A stretch of DNA of 10,972 nt from UMGS1840 sp964537245 (GTDB lineage Bacteria; Bacillota; Clostridia; UMGS1840). Both the position numbers and the translations under genes were made by a program. The notes under the pieces are model-generated. The model made no database searches, had not been told where the DNA came from, and saw nothing but the letters and a program-made list of their open reading frames with translations. The stretch covers positions 1 to 10,972 of the forward strand of contig CAZHZL010000076.1 of assembly GCA_964537245.1 (NCBI GenBank), written 5' to 3'. Below, piece after piece: positions 1 to 6,112 of the stretch (its first letter is position 1; every line of letters begins with the position of its first letter).

Positions 1-284
1 TGCACACACCTATCCTAAGAAAAGGCATACGCCAATACCTGCTTAACTGCTTACCGTTTTAACTGCTTACCATTTTTACAATGTCATTTTATCATATAAA
101 AATCATTTCTGCAATGGCAGGAGTTAAGGTGACAAAAAATAATTTATTTATAGCAAAATTGCATATATACAAAACATATAACAATAAAGGTGCGAATAAT
201 TCGAGAATTAACCACCCAAAAGGTGCAAATTATGTTCAACAACACATATTACGTATTTTATTAAACTTATTCGTTAATTACCTT
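1..284. other. Noncoding left flank with short direct repeats
   Basis: I see no convincing gene here. The plus-strand open frame starting at 81 runs antisense into the toxin gene and looks like no protein family. Two repeat sets are visible. CTGCTTA occurs at 39-45, 47-53 and 63-69, so unit starts are 8 and 16 bases apart. AAAGGTGC followed by an A/T-rich tail occurs at 186-200 and 219-233, 33 bases apart. No strong terminator follows the toxin gene on the minus strand. The repeats could be protein-binding sites, the edge of a mobile element, or chance in AT-rich DNA. Confidence 0.5.
39..71. repeat. Short CTGCTTA direct repeats in 8-base register
   Basis: Three copies of CTGCTTA lie at 39-45, 47-53 and 63-69. 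The last two sit in a longer 13-base repeat, TTAACTGCTTACC, at 43-55 and 59-71 (16-base period). The regular spacing is directly visible. The function is unknown: an iteron-like binding site or slipped-strand duplication are both possible. Confidence 0.5.
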
Positions 285-1121
285 TCAGTCAGTCAATCCA
301 TCCACAAGGAATTTTATCTTCTGATAAGCATCCTGCTTTATTTGCTCCGATTCTTCATCATCCACGATATTCATAAAATTAACGATATCAACGGGTCCCG
401 AATGATTAGGAGAAGCGAATTTCTCTGAGAGCTTTTCACAGGTGGATTTTATAAGTCCTTTATCCTTGTACGGAAGCATTTCGTTCAAAAGCATCTTAAT
501 TCCACCCTCATAGTGATTGATGCAGTAATAAATGTCATATGCATCCTTCGGCTTTCCTCTTCCGAGTGCCGATGTTTTCATAACTATGTAGGGAATAATT
601 GATATAACTCTCACGTGACCGCTATCAAGTGCACCATCCGGACGGGTGTAATCAATCTTAACATCTTTAGGCGGAAACTCAAAGGCGAAATTGCCTCCCG
701 TAGCAGGCAAAGCCTTTATTCCGTCTATATGCTTACTTACTGCTCCGCCATCACCGCCATATTTTCCGGAAAGCAAATCAACATCTACATCGTACGAAAC
801 ATTATTTATAGTTACTGTTTTTACAAAAGTAAAATACTTTTCGGGATGTCTTCTATACCCATTTCTTGTGAGTATTCTTTTGATATTTTCATAGCTTTCG
901 GCTTTTCCTATATCAATTTGATTGAAAAGCACATCTACATCAATAGAACCAATATGATCATTGTCGGGAAATAACAATGACGGAACCCAACCTCCGACAA
1001 TCCTTATATCGTCAGCAAAATGTTCAAGAAGATTTACTATTTCACCAAGTACACTGTATGCCGCATCTACCATTCCTTTGGAATAGTCAGTGGCACTTTT
1101 CAAATCCGTATCCTTTATCAT
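285..1121 (-). CDS. AbiEii-like nucleotidyltransferase toxin (type IV TA)
   Basis: This 278-residue protein has the layout of the AbiEii / nucleotidyl-transferase family. GGWVPS at 43-48 is followed by the metal-binding pair D61 and D63 (SIDVDV). A further acidic strand lies at D111/D113/D115, and a late basic motif KPKDAYDIYY spans 190-199, matching the KxxDxYDI signature of these proteins. AbiEii toxins are cytoplasmic nucleotidyltransferases; known relatives modify tRNA or use GTP and halt growth, which can abort phage infection. The start codon overlaps the antitoxin stop in an ATGA (1118-1121), so the pair is translationally coupled. All visible catalytic positions are kept, so the toxin looks active. 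The exact substrate cannot be read from the sequence. A nucleotidyltransferase with another role is possible, but the partner gene makes the TA reading the best one. Confidence 0.82.
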   Translation of the reverse strand: MIKDTDLKSATDYSKGMVDAAYSVLGEIVNLLEHFADDIRIVGGWVPSLLFPDNDHIGSIDVDVLFNQIDIGKAESYENIKRILTRNGYRRHPEKYFTFVKTVTINNVSYDVDVDLLSGKYGGDGGAVSKHIDGIKALPATGGNFAFEFPPKDVKIDYTRPDGALDSGHVRVISIIPYIVMKTSALGRGKPKDAYDIYYCINHYEGGIKMLLNEMLPYKDKGLIKSTCEKLSEKFASPNHSGPVDIVNFMNIVDDEESEQIKQDAYQKIKFLVDGLTD

Positions 1122-2185
1122 CGTTGTTCAAACTCCTTTAAAATAATAGCATCGGCAGCTTCTTCTCCTCGACCTGCATTTCCTAACAAATCAATAACCG
1201 TTTGTGCAGGTGATGTAATGTAGTCACCGTTAACTTCTCGGAAAAACATACAAGGTGTTTCATCGTGGGGAATGGTAATTACAATATTCCCGCCTGATTC
1301 TACCGGCTTCAATTCCAAATCCCTTATAAATTCACTGTAAGCCTGTTGCTCTACATAAACATCAACTTTTTTATAACGAACAGTGGGGGCATATCTTGCA
1401 GCAGCCGAAAATCCGCCAAGTAATGCACTATTATCGTGTGTTTTGCTCCATTCTGATATACGTTTTTCGAGTTCTGCGATAGAATCAAACGAGTAATATT
1501 CAAAGGTCAGCGAATCTTTTTGATGATAGTCTTTTGCCCACGTATACAAAAGCTCTTTTGTATTCTTTAATTCAAACCCGTGTGGATATTCTTCAATCCA
1601 ATCACGATCCTTCAAAAAGCTTTTTACATTGGAAACAGTACCTATTGCTTTGCCTGTTATTTCAGACAAAGCCTTAACACCCCAGCAAGCATGCGGCTTA
1701 TCTAACAGAGTACGCATAATAGCAGAGGCAGCGGTAGAGGACTTTGAAAAGTATTGTTTCTTTTCTCTTTTTACTATGAATTTATTTTCTTTTCCCTGGT
1801 AGTGAAGGATTATACGTTTAGAGAGAATATAGCAATTTCCGGACAGATCCATAAAACTAAAGTGATTTTTGATTAAGCTGTCCGCAGATACTTCAGAAAT
1901 ATACGGTGCCATAAAAATATAGCAGGCATCCTCACGACGCATTGGTACCATTTGCATAAATGAATTGGCAAAACGCTTTTCACCGTTGGATTTTACATTT
2001 ACACAGAATTTTTCCGCTTCATCGGTATCCGAATAATGAACGATTGCATAAAAATCAAAACAATAGTCTCGTTCTGGAATGCTGATTATTTCCACATCGG
2101 ATACAAAAGGAATATTATTTAATGTTTGGCATAGCTGTTCTTTTGCCAATTGCTCATATTGATTTTCTGAATAGTTTAGTTTCAT
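1118..2185 (-). CDS. AbiEi-type antitoxin / transcriptional regulator
   Basis: The start is ATG at 2185, because AAAGGTGG (2193-2200) lies just upstream. The longer frame from TTG at 2206 would put that Shine-Dalgarno inside the gene. The 355-residue product has three parts. The N-terminal region (about 8-120) contains DFYAIV, VKSNGEKRF and a MDLSGNCYI strand, and may be a degenerate restriction-endonuclease-like fold (inference). A winged-helix segment spans about 154-207 and includes ALSEITGKAIGTVSNVKSFL. The C-terminal domain includes SPAQTVIDLL near 325-334 and GRGEEAADAI, typical of AbiEi-family antitoxins. Type IV antitoxins counteract the toxin without binding it stably and repress their own promoter. 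Its order before the nucleotidyltransferase with a 4-base overlap, plus a palindromic operator upstream, fits that role. Confidence 0.78.
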   Translation of the reverse strand: MKLNYSENQYEQLAKEQLCQTLNNIPFVSDVEIISIPERDYCFDFYAIVHYSDTDEAEKFCVNVKSNGEKRFANSFMQMVPMRREDACYIFMAPYISEVSADSLIKNHFSFMDLSGNCYILSKRIILHYQGKENKFIVKREKKQYFSKSSTAASAIMRTLLDKPHACWGVKALSEITGKAIGTVSNVKSFLKDRDWIEEYPHGFELKNTKELLYTWAKDYHQKDSLTFEYYSFDSIAELEKRISEWSKTHDNSALLGGFSAAARYAPTVRYKKVDVYVEQQAYSEFIRDLELKPVESGGNIVITIPHDETPCMFFREVNGDYITSPAQTVIDLLGNAGRGEEAADAIILKEFEQR

Positions 2186-2192
2186 CAAAAAA

Positions 2193-2200
2193 CCACCTTT
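2193..2200 (-). promoter_or_regulatory. Ribosome binding site deciding the antitoxin start
   Basis: AAAGGTGG lies 7 bases before the ATG at 2185. It places the start there rather than at the upstream in-frame TTG (2206). Its first three bases are also the end of the right arm of the operator palindrome. Confidence 0.65.
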
Positions 2201-2216
2201 CACCAAATCGGTGAAA
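2198..2216 (-). promoter_or_regulatory. Palindromic operator of the AbiE-like operon
   Basis: A perfect inverted repeat, TTTCACC-GATTT-GGTGAAA, has 7-base arms and a 5-base spacer. It starts two bases after the -10 box and overlaps the expected transcription start and the ribosome binding site. AbiEi-type antitoxins are known to bind inverted repeats at their own promoter, so this is the likely autorepression site. In RNA the same sequence could form a hairpin that partly masks the Shine-Dalgarno. Confidence 0.65.
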
Positions 2217-2218
2217 CT

Positions 2219-2247
2219 ATTATATCATGTGAAATTTAAATTGTCAA
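2219..2247 (-). promoter_or_regulatory. Sigma-70-type promoter of the toxin-antitoxin operon
   Basis: On the minus strand TTGACA (2242-2247) and TATAAT (2219-2224) are both perfect consensus boxes with the optimal 17-base spacer (2225-2241). Such a strong promoter fits an operon held down by autorepression. Confidence 0.85.
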
Positions 2248-2343
2248 GGTGAATTTATTTTCTAACATCTTACGTTTGATTTACAAAACATTAATCATGA
2301 AAGTATATGATAGAATGATTTTATATACTAACACCTATTTAAA

Positions 2344-2383
2344 ACCCAAAGACATCATTTCCAATGGTTTGATGTCTTTGGGT
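2344..2383 (-). terminator. Hairpin terminator downstream of the SEDS-NTPase gene
   Basis: A perfect 14-base-pair stem (ACCCAAAGACATCA with its complement) encloses a 12-base loop. On the minus strand it is followed by TTTTAAATA, a short U-tract. It sits 39 bases past the stop of the SEDS-NTPase gene. On the plus strand there is no U-tract, so it acts for the minus-strand unit. Confidence 0.7.
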
Positions 2384-2421
2384 AATTCATACATCTGAAC
2401 TTATACTATATAGCTAAAACA

Positions 2422-4098
2422 TTATTGTTTCAGTTGACTAAAACTACACTTAAAAATATTGTTTTTGCAAATCTTATTAATTTGCATTGCAACATATTCA
2501 GCTTTTTCATCAACAGAAGGAAATGGCTGAATTACAATAACGTTGTTGTGCTGCATCCAGACCTCTTTTGTTCGTGTAGAAACGTTTTCAGTTTCTTCGG
2601 CACTGTTTTCAACCCTTATGGTATCATCATCTCTCTTTAAATAAGCATTATCACTTTTTTCAAAGAAAATAACTGCATCATATTCAGAAAGAACTTGATT
2701 CAAATCTCCCAATCCATCTACTGATTTGATTTCATCATCAGACAAATATACGTAGGCATCTGCTTTTCCCCTGTCGGTAATCACAAATTTAATATTTGAG
2801 TCAAGTTCCTCTTCTTCCATGCTTTGTCGAGAGAATATGGTTTCTTGGAAGGTGAGCCTGTTTTCGTTTGAAAAACGAGACTCTGAAAGAACAGATGAAG
2901 CTACCTCATCAATGAACTTCACGTTTTGAACATACTTGGGGTTTATACACTTTTTTAGTCCTTTTATTACACTTGTTTTACCACTACACGGTCCGCCTGC
3001 GAGCACTATTTTTATAGGTTTGCTTTTGTCTTTTTCATCCGAATATTTATCAAACATAAGTATCAAAAACATTATTGTCGGAACTATGCCAGTTTCCAAT
3101 CCACGTATAGTTACAAACAATATGCCAAATTCAGAAATAGGCATTAAAAGGAAGGATGAAGCAAGACCTGCAAACAACTGGAATCCGACTGTTACGGTGC
3201 AAAACCATAACACATTCTTATAAAATCTGTTTTTTGAATTATGTACCGAATACATACCCATCATTATTACTACTGAAAGCTGTATTGTAACAAAAACAAT
3301 TAAAGGTAGCCAACCAAACATACTAAGCAGATGAGTGTATCCACAACCATATACAGTATTCACTTCATTAAGAAAAGTAGTGTTTAAATCAAAATCTATT
3401 ATGTTAGCTTGACATATCACTTCCTTAATTGCATCGTATTCAATTATGCCTTCCTGATGACAAAAATCATATTGTCGTTCCATCAAAGACGGAGACAGAG
3501 AAAACATTATAAACAAAAGAATTATTGATGCGCCAATCAAGAGAACTGCAAAGCAATGCTTGTTTTCTTTTTTTGTATCACCTTCGAAATATGTATTTAT
3601 TGCTAAAAAGTTTAAGATTATTAGTGCATAAAGTGCAAATTTAGCCTCACACACAATTCCTATAGAAAGTGTTGCGACTATAACTTCGAATATAATGGCA
3701 ATGAATCCATATCTGTATTTTCTTGTTTCTTCTATGACATATATGATTAGCGGCAGTATAAACGTTATAACAAATGCGTTTATTAGCACGGAGCCCAAGT
3801 ATCGTGTTTGTAAGTACCACACTAAAACAAACAATATTATTGTTGTGGCACTGGCTAAAACAAGTTTCTTTGGTTCTTTTTTCTTATCATTGTAAAAATA
3901 GTGTTCTACCGTTTTTACCACTAAAAACGATTCAATACCGAACAGTATAAGAACAGGAATAAAGAAATAATAACGTGAAGAGTAATTAAAAAAATTAACA
4001 CCATCTAAATTCAGATTATAGATTACACCTACAATCACAGAGAGAATTAAACCAAGTATAATTGTCGTGCCATAAACAATCCTTCTTTTTTGTGTCAT
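2422..4098 (-). CDS. SEDS (FtsW/RodA)-like 10-TM protein fused to AAA_28-type P-loop NTPase
   Basis: This is a 558-residue two-part protein. Residues 1-350 carry ten hydrophobic segments (about 8-28, 44-64, 79-96, 103-123, 130-149, 152-170, 182-202, 257-281, 295-318, 323-349), with one long outside loop between segments 7 and 8. This is the SEDS polymerase topology. The last three segments, with FLLMPISEFG near 316-325, align by eye with the FtsW/RodA C-terminus. The usual loop-4 signatures, including the catalytic-Asp region, are not recognisable. Residues 362 onward form a soluble NTPase: Walker A GGPCSGKT at 368-375, FIDEVASS with D397/E398, FQETIFSRQ, and a Walker-B-like FVITDRG ending at D442-R443-G444. 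These match AAA_28/NadR-kinase-like ATPases. AAGGAGG lies 10 bases before the ATG. It follows the trigger-factor-like gene by 58 bases and is probably cotranscribed. The fusion is unusual; its function is unknown. Confidence 0.68.
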   Translation of the reverse strand: MTQKRRIVYGTTIILGLILSVIVGVIYNLNLDGVNFFNYSSRYYFFIPVLILFGIESFLVVKTVEHYFYNDKKKEPKKLVLASATTIILFVLVWYLQTRYLGSVLINAFVITFILPLIIYVIEETRKYRYGFIAIIFEVIVATLSIGIVCEAKFALYALIILNFLAINTYFEGDTKKENKHCFAVLLIGASIILLFIMFSLSPSLMERQYDFCHQEGIIEYDAIKEVICQANIIDFDLNTTFLNEVNTVYGCGYTHLLSMFGWLPLIVFVTIQLSVVIMMGMYSVHNSKNRFYKNVLWFCTVTVGFQLFAGLASSFLLMPISEFGILFVTIRGLETGIVPTIMFLILMFDKYSDEKDKSKPIKIVLAGGPCSGKTSVIKGLKKCINPKYVQNVKFIDEVASSVLSESRFSNENRLTFQETIFSRQSMEEEELDSNIKFVITDRGKADAYVYLSDDEIKSVDGLGDLNQVLSEYDAVIFFEKSDNAYLKRDDDTIRVENSAEETENVSTRTKEVWMQHNNVIVIQPFPSVDEKAEYVAMQINKICKNNIFKCSFSQLKQ

Positions 4099-4156
4099 AT
4101 GTATTATACCTCCTTTTTGATATTACTTTGTTCTTTTATTAGATAATAGGACGTAT

Positions 4157-4870
4157 TTACAAGTCGCTTTTTATGATATCAAAATAGGTTTCGATTTCGG
4201 AACGACGTATAGTGAGTAAATGTTCTTCTACCACTGCATATTTTATAGTGTAATTTAAATAGTCTCGTTCCAAAGTATTCAACTCATTATAAAATTCATA
4301 CATACTTGAGATCTCATTTTCAGTTGGGACAGCAATATTTTCTTTTTGTATTATCTTATCAAGTATGAGTCTTTCTTTTTTCATGTTTCGAAGTGTTTCC
4401 ATAAACACTTCGTTGTCAAACACATCTATCTCTAAGTACTGCGACAAGGACAATCCTTTTTCATTCGCTAACAGAATAAGTTGCTCATAAGTCTGTTCGG
4501 CATATTCATTAAGGAGCTTTTCATCCACATAACTCAACTCTAATATTTGAAAATATAGAGATTCGTAATATCGATTTTTTACGATCTCGTATATAATGCT
4601 TTCCTTGGCTTGTTCAGCGGTATCTTTTTGAAAATATAATCGAGCAATTTCATCAGTCAACTCAGTAGTTTCCGTATTTAATGCACTAAGCTGCACAGAA
4701 ATTGCTGTATCAAGTTCGTCCTTTGTTAAATGGCATTCTGATATATCTATTGCTATATCACCATAGTCACAGAGCAGAATTTTATTTTGTACTGATTTAT
4801 AAACAAAAAAACATATGCTCAACACTGCAATTATAGCTAAGCATATCATTACAAAGTGTTTTCTTTTCAT
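4157..4870 (-). CDS. Membrane-anchored trigger-factor-like protein lacking the FKBP core
   Basis: This 237-residue protein begins with a basic stretch and one hydrophobic segment (6-24), acting as a signal anchor. The rest is predicted to lie outside the membrane. Two stretches resemble trigger factor / SurA-type chaperones. Residues 36-61 (YGDIAIDISE then a helix) look like the start of the trigger-factor middle domain. From 71 (ELTDEIARLYF) through YAEQTYEQLILLA (123-135), GLSLSQYLE and KENIAVP, it follows the chaperone C-terminal arm. The roughly 80-residue peptidyl-prolyl isomerase core expected between them is missing, so only the holdase part is likely. I chose ATG at 4870 because it puts the hydrophobic segment at the N-terminus; the frame is open back to 4954 but that extension reads through an RNA hairpin. 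It is the first gene of the unit with the SEDS-NTPase gene. Family assignment is by eye. Confidence 0.6.
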   Translation of the reverse strand: MKRKHFVMICLAIIAVLSICFFVYKSVQNKILLCDYGDIAIDISECHLTKDELDTAISVQLSALNTETTELTDEIARLYFQKDTAEQAKESIIYEIVKNRYYESLYFQILELSYVDEKLLNEYAEQTYEQLILLANEKGLSLSQYLEIDVFDNEVFMETLRNMKKERLILDKIIQKENIAVPTENEISSMYEFYNELNTLERDYLNYTIKYAVVEEHLLTIRRSEIETYFDIIKSDL

Positions 4871-4880
4871 GGTTTCTTCC

Positions 4881-4924
4881 AATGGCAGAGGCTTCACATA
4901 GTGACACCCCTGCCATTCCTCCTT
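4881..4924 (-). promoter_or_regulatory. Shine-Dalgarno separated from start codon by a 37-nt hairpin
   Basis: On the minus strand AAGGAGG (4918-4924) is followed at once by a hairpin spanning 4917-4881. AATGGCAG pairs with CTGCCATT, the stem continues through GGG/CCT, and TCAC-TAT-GTGA closes the tip: 16 of 17 positions pair, counting G-U. Ten bases (GGAAGAAACC) then lead to the ATG at 4870. Folding would bring a perfect Shine-Dalgarno to a normal distance from the start. A weak GGAAGA (4875-4880) also lies directly upstream. The same palindrome could instead be a DNA operator. Confidence 0.55.
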
Positions 4925-4982
4925 ATTTGTCAGACTTACAACTGTTTTACACAAATACCGTTACCCTCGGATAAGTAATATA

Positions 4983-5252
4983 CTATTTCATATAGCAGTT
5001 ACTGTAACAGTTAATTGCCCAGAAATTACATTTTCCAACATTTAAGAAATCGTCGCCTTTTCCTTTTATTGTGTTAGAATACCTTTTCTTCGCGATATAA
5101 ATTCTGTAGGCTGAATTGTTATTGCCGAGCTTGAGTTTCGAGCCGGATTTTGTGTCAAATTCACACAACCATTTTCCCGAGGTTGTTCTCATAGTAATGT
5201 GCATCTGACCTGATGTTTGATTGCCAAATGAATCATAAGTATATATTTTCAC
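4983..5252 (-). CDS. Small Cys-containing protein or C-terminal gene fragment
   Basis: This is an 89-residue frame starting at GTG with no good ribosome binding site before it. It begins KIYTYDSFGN and has a beta-rich look (SGKWLCEF, SAYRIYIAKKRY). It ends in a Cys-rich tail with C75, C82 and C86. The frame continues upstream without a start codon as far as a TAA at about 5280, beyond which the same frame is again coding-like for about 20 codons. This suggests the 3' end of a larger secreted-type gene cut by a nonsense mutation. I do not recognise a family. It might still be expressed as a small protein from the GTG or from an internal ATG. Confidence 0.35.
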   Translation of the reverse strand: MKIYTYDSFGNQTSGQMHITMRTTSGKWLCEFDTKSGSKLKLGNNNSAYRIYIAKKRYSNTIKGKGDDFLNVGKCNFWAINCYSNCYMK

Positions 5253-5345
5253 ATATCCGTTCTCAGTCTGTAATATGGTTTAAGGAGGAATCCAACTTTT
5301 ATATAACTTGGATGTTGTCATCACGAATGTCACCGTCCCTTCATT
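5253..5345 (-). pseudogene. Possible broken upstream part of the small Cys-containing gene
   Basis: In the same frame as the 89-residue ORF, the minus strand reads NEGTVTFVMTTSKLYKSWIPP, then TAA, then TILQTENGYV before the GTG at 5252. Double TGA codons lie just before it. The in-frame continuity on both sides of the stop suggests a decayed coding region, but the stretch is too short to be sure. Confidence 0.2.
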
Positions 5346-5348
5346 TCA

Positions 5349-5732
5349 TCACGCATATTCAACGGCATCAACAAATTTTAGAGTTGAAAGCCTACAGTCA
5401 CGATATTTTTTTTGAAAATCTCTTATATAATCTTTGTTGTTTTTAGTCTTTGATATGTAATCAATAACATAGAATTCTATACCAGAATTGCAGTATACCG
5501 CAGCATAAACAATTCTAAGTTGAATCCCGTTGTAACCCCGACCCTTATAAATAAACATTTGATTGTTTACTCTGTCATAAGTAATAGCATCATTGTTGAA
5601 AACCCGATTAACATCTACAACACCAAGAGTAGACAATTTTTCATTCAATTTTGACATATTATCACAAATCGATTTTTTCATTATACTGTCAGCCTTTTTA
5701 TAGTCACATTTGCAATTAATGTATACCTTCAT
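5349..5732 (-). CDS. Hypothetical 127-residue protein
   Basis: The start is well supported: AAAGGA lies 8 bases before the ATG at 5732, and a strong promoter lies about 45 bases upstream. The product is a small soluble protein. A charged, helical first half (KKADSIMKKSICDNMSKLNEKL) precedes a beta-rich middle (NQMFIYKGRGYNG, LRIVYAAVY, EFYVIDYI) and a basic helix (KTKNNKDYIRDFQKKY). The size and alpha-beta layout recall small toxin-like folds, but I see no signature motif and no paired antitoxin, so no function is given. It is followed on the same strand by the probable gene fragment at 4983-5345. Confidence 0.6.
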   Translation of the reverse strand: MKVYINCKCDYKKADSIMKKSICDNMSKLNEKLSTLGVVDVNRVFNNDAITYDRVNNQMFIYKGRGYNGIQLRIVYAAVYCNSGIEFYVIDYISKTKNNKDYIRDFQKKYRDCRLSTLKFVDAVEYA

Positions 5733-5776
5733 ATTGTTTTTCCTTTTTCTTTTGAAGTATTTTTGTTTACGAGTAT

Positions 5777-5805
5777 ATTATAATAATAAAAACAGTAATT
5801 GTCAT
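5777..5805 (-). promoter_or_regulatory. Promoter of the 127-residue protein gene
   Basis: On the minus strand ATGACA (5800-5805, five of six consensus bases) and a perfect TATAAT (5777-5782) are separated by 17 bases. The predicted transcript starts near 5770, about 38 bases before the ATG. Confidence 0.65.
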
Positions 5806-5823
5806 TGTCTGGAAAAGAAATGA

Positions 5824-5853
5824 AAGTTGGGATTATAAGTATCATCCCAACTT
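5824..5853. repeat. Inverted repeat, 10-bp arms
   Basis: AAGTTGGGAT and ATCCCAACTT are perfect complements around a 10-base loop. Neither strand has a clear U-tract after it, so it is not a convincing terminator. It lies just upstream of the leftward -35 box and could be an operator for the divergent genes or a relic. Confidence 0.5.
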
Positions 5854-5937
5854 AAAAGGCAAACAAATTACCAATTAATACACTTGTACTTTTTGGGTTT
5901 AAACATTATAGAATGAGGAAAATTCACTTTCCTGCCC

Positions 5938-5966
5938 TTGATGTAAAAACAAATATGGTGTATAAT
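5938..5966 (+). promoter_or_regulatory. Possible promoter of the 822-residue protein gene
   Basis: TTGATG (5938-5943, four of six) and a perfect TATAAT (5961-5966) are 17 bases apart. The leader would be about 140 bases. The -10 box is good but the -35 is weak, and the surrounding DNA is so AT-rich that chance matches are likely. Confidence 0.4.
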
Positions 5967-6112
5967 ATAGCAAGCACATATTTAATAAAAATTATAATAT
6001 CATTATTTTCTAGCATATTACAACATATCTAAATAATCTATATTTGACATGTAGGCACATCTAATAGGGATATTTATAAAATCAAACAATGGATTGATTG
6101 AAAGGAAAACAA

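Larger units (their letters stand above)
5733..6112. other. Divergent intergenic region between the 127-aa and 822-aa genes
   Basis: This 380-base, very AT-rich stretch has no gene. It holds the leftward promoter (5777-5805), an inverted repeat (5824-5853), a smaller inverted repeat AGGAAA/TTTCCT (5916-5933), a possible rightward promoter (5938-5966) and the ribosome binding site of the 822-residue gene. A TTGACA at 6044-6049 has no -10 box at the right distance. Confidence 0.6.

Noticed and set aside
1..28. Minus-strand ATG at 28 reading off the window edge
   Set aside because: Only nine codons are visible and the upstream AGG is weak, so a gene cannot be supported.
81..428. Plus-strand open frame of 115 codons
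   Set aside because: It has no ribosome binding site, low-complexity content and runs antisense into the well-supported toxin gene.
4682..4984. Similarity between GGATAAGTAAT at about 4969 and at about 8688
   Set aside because: Only about eleven bases match and the flanks diverge, so it is too short to call a shared element.
6044..6080. TTGACA as -35 box for the 822-residue gene
   Set aside because: No -10-like hexamer lies 16-18 bases downstream; TATAAA is 25 bases away.
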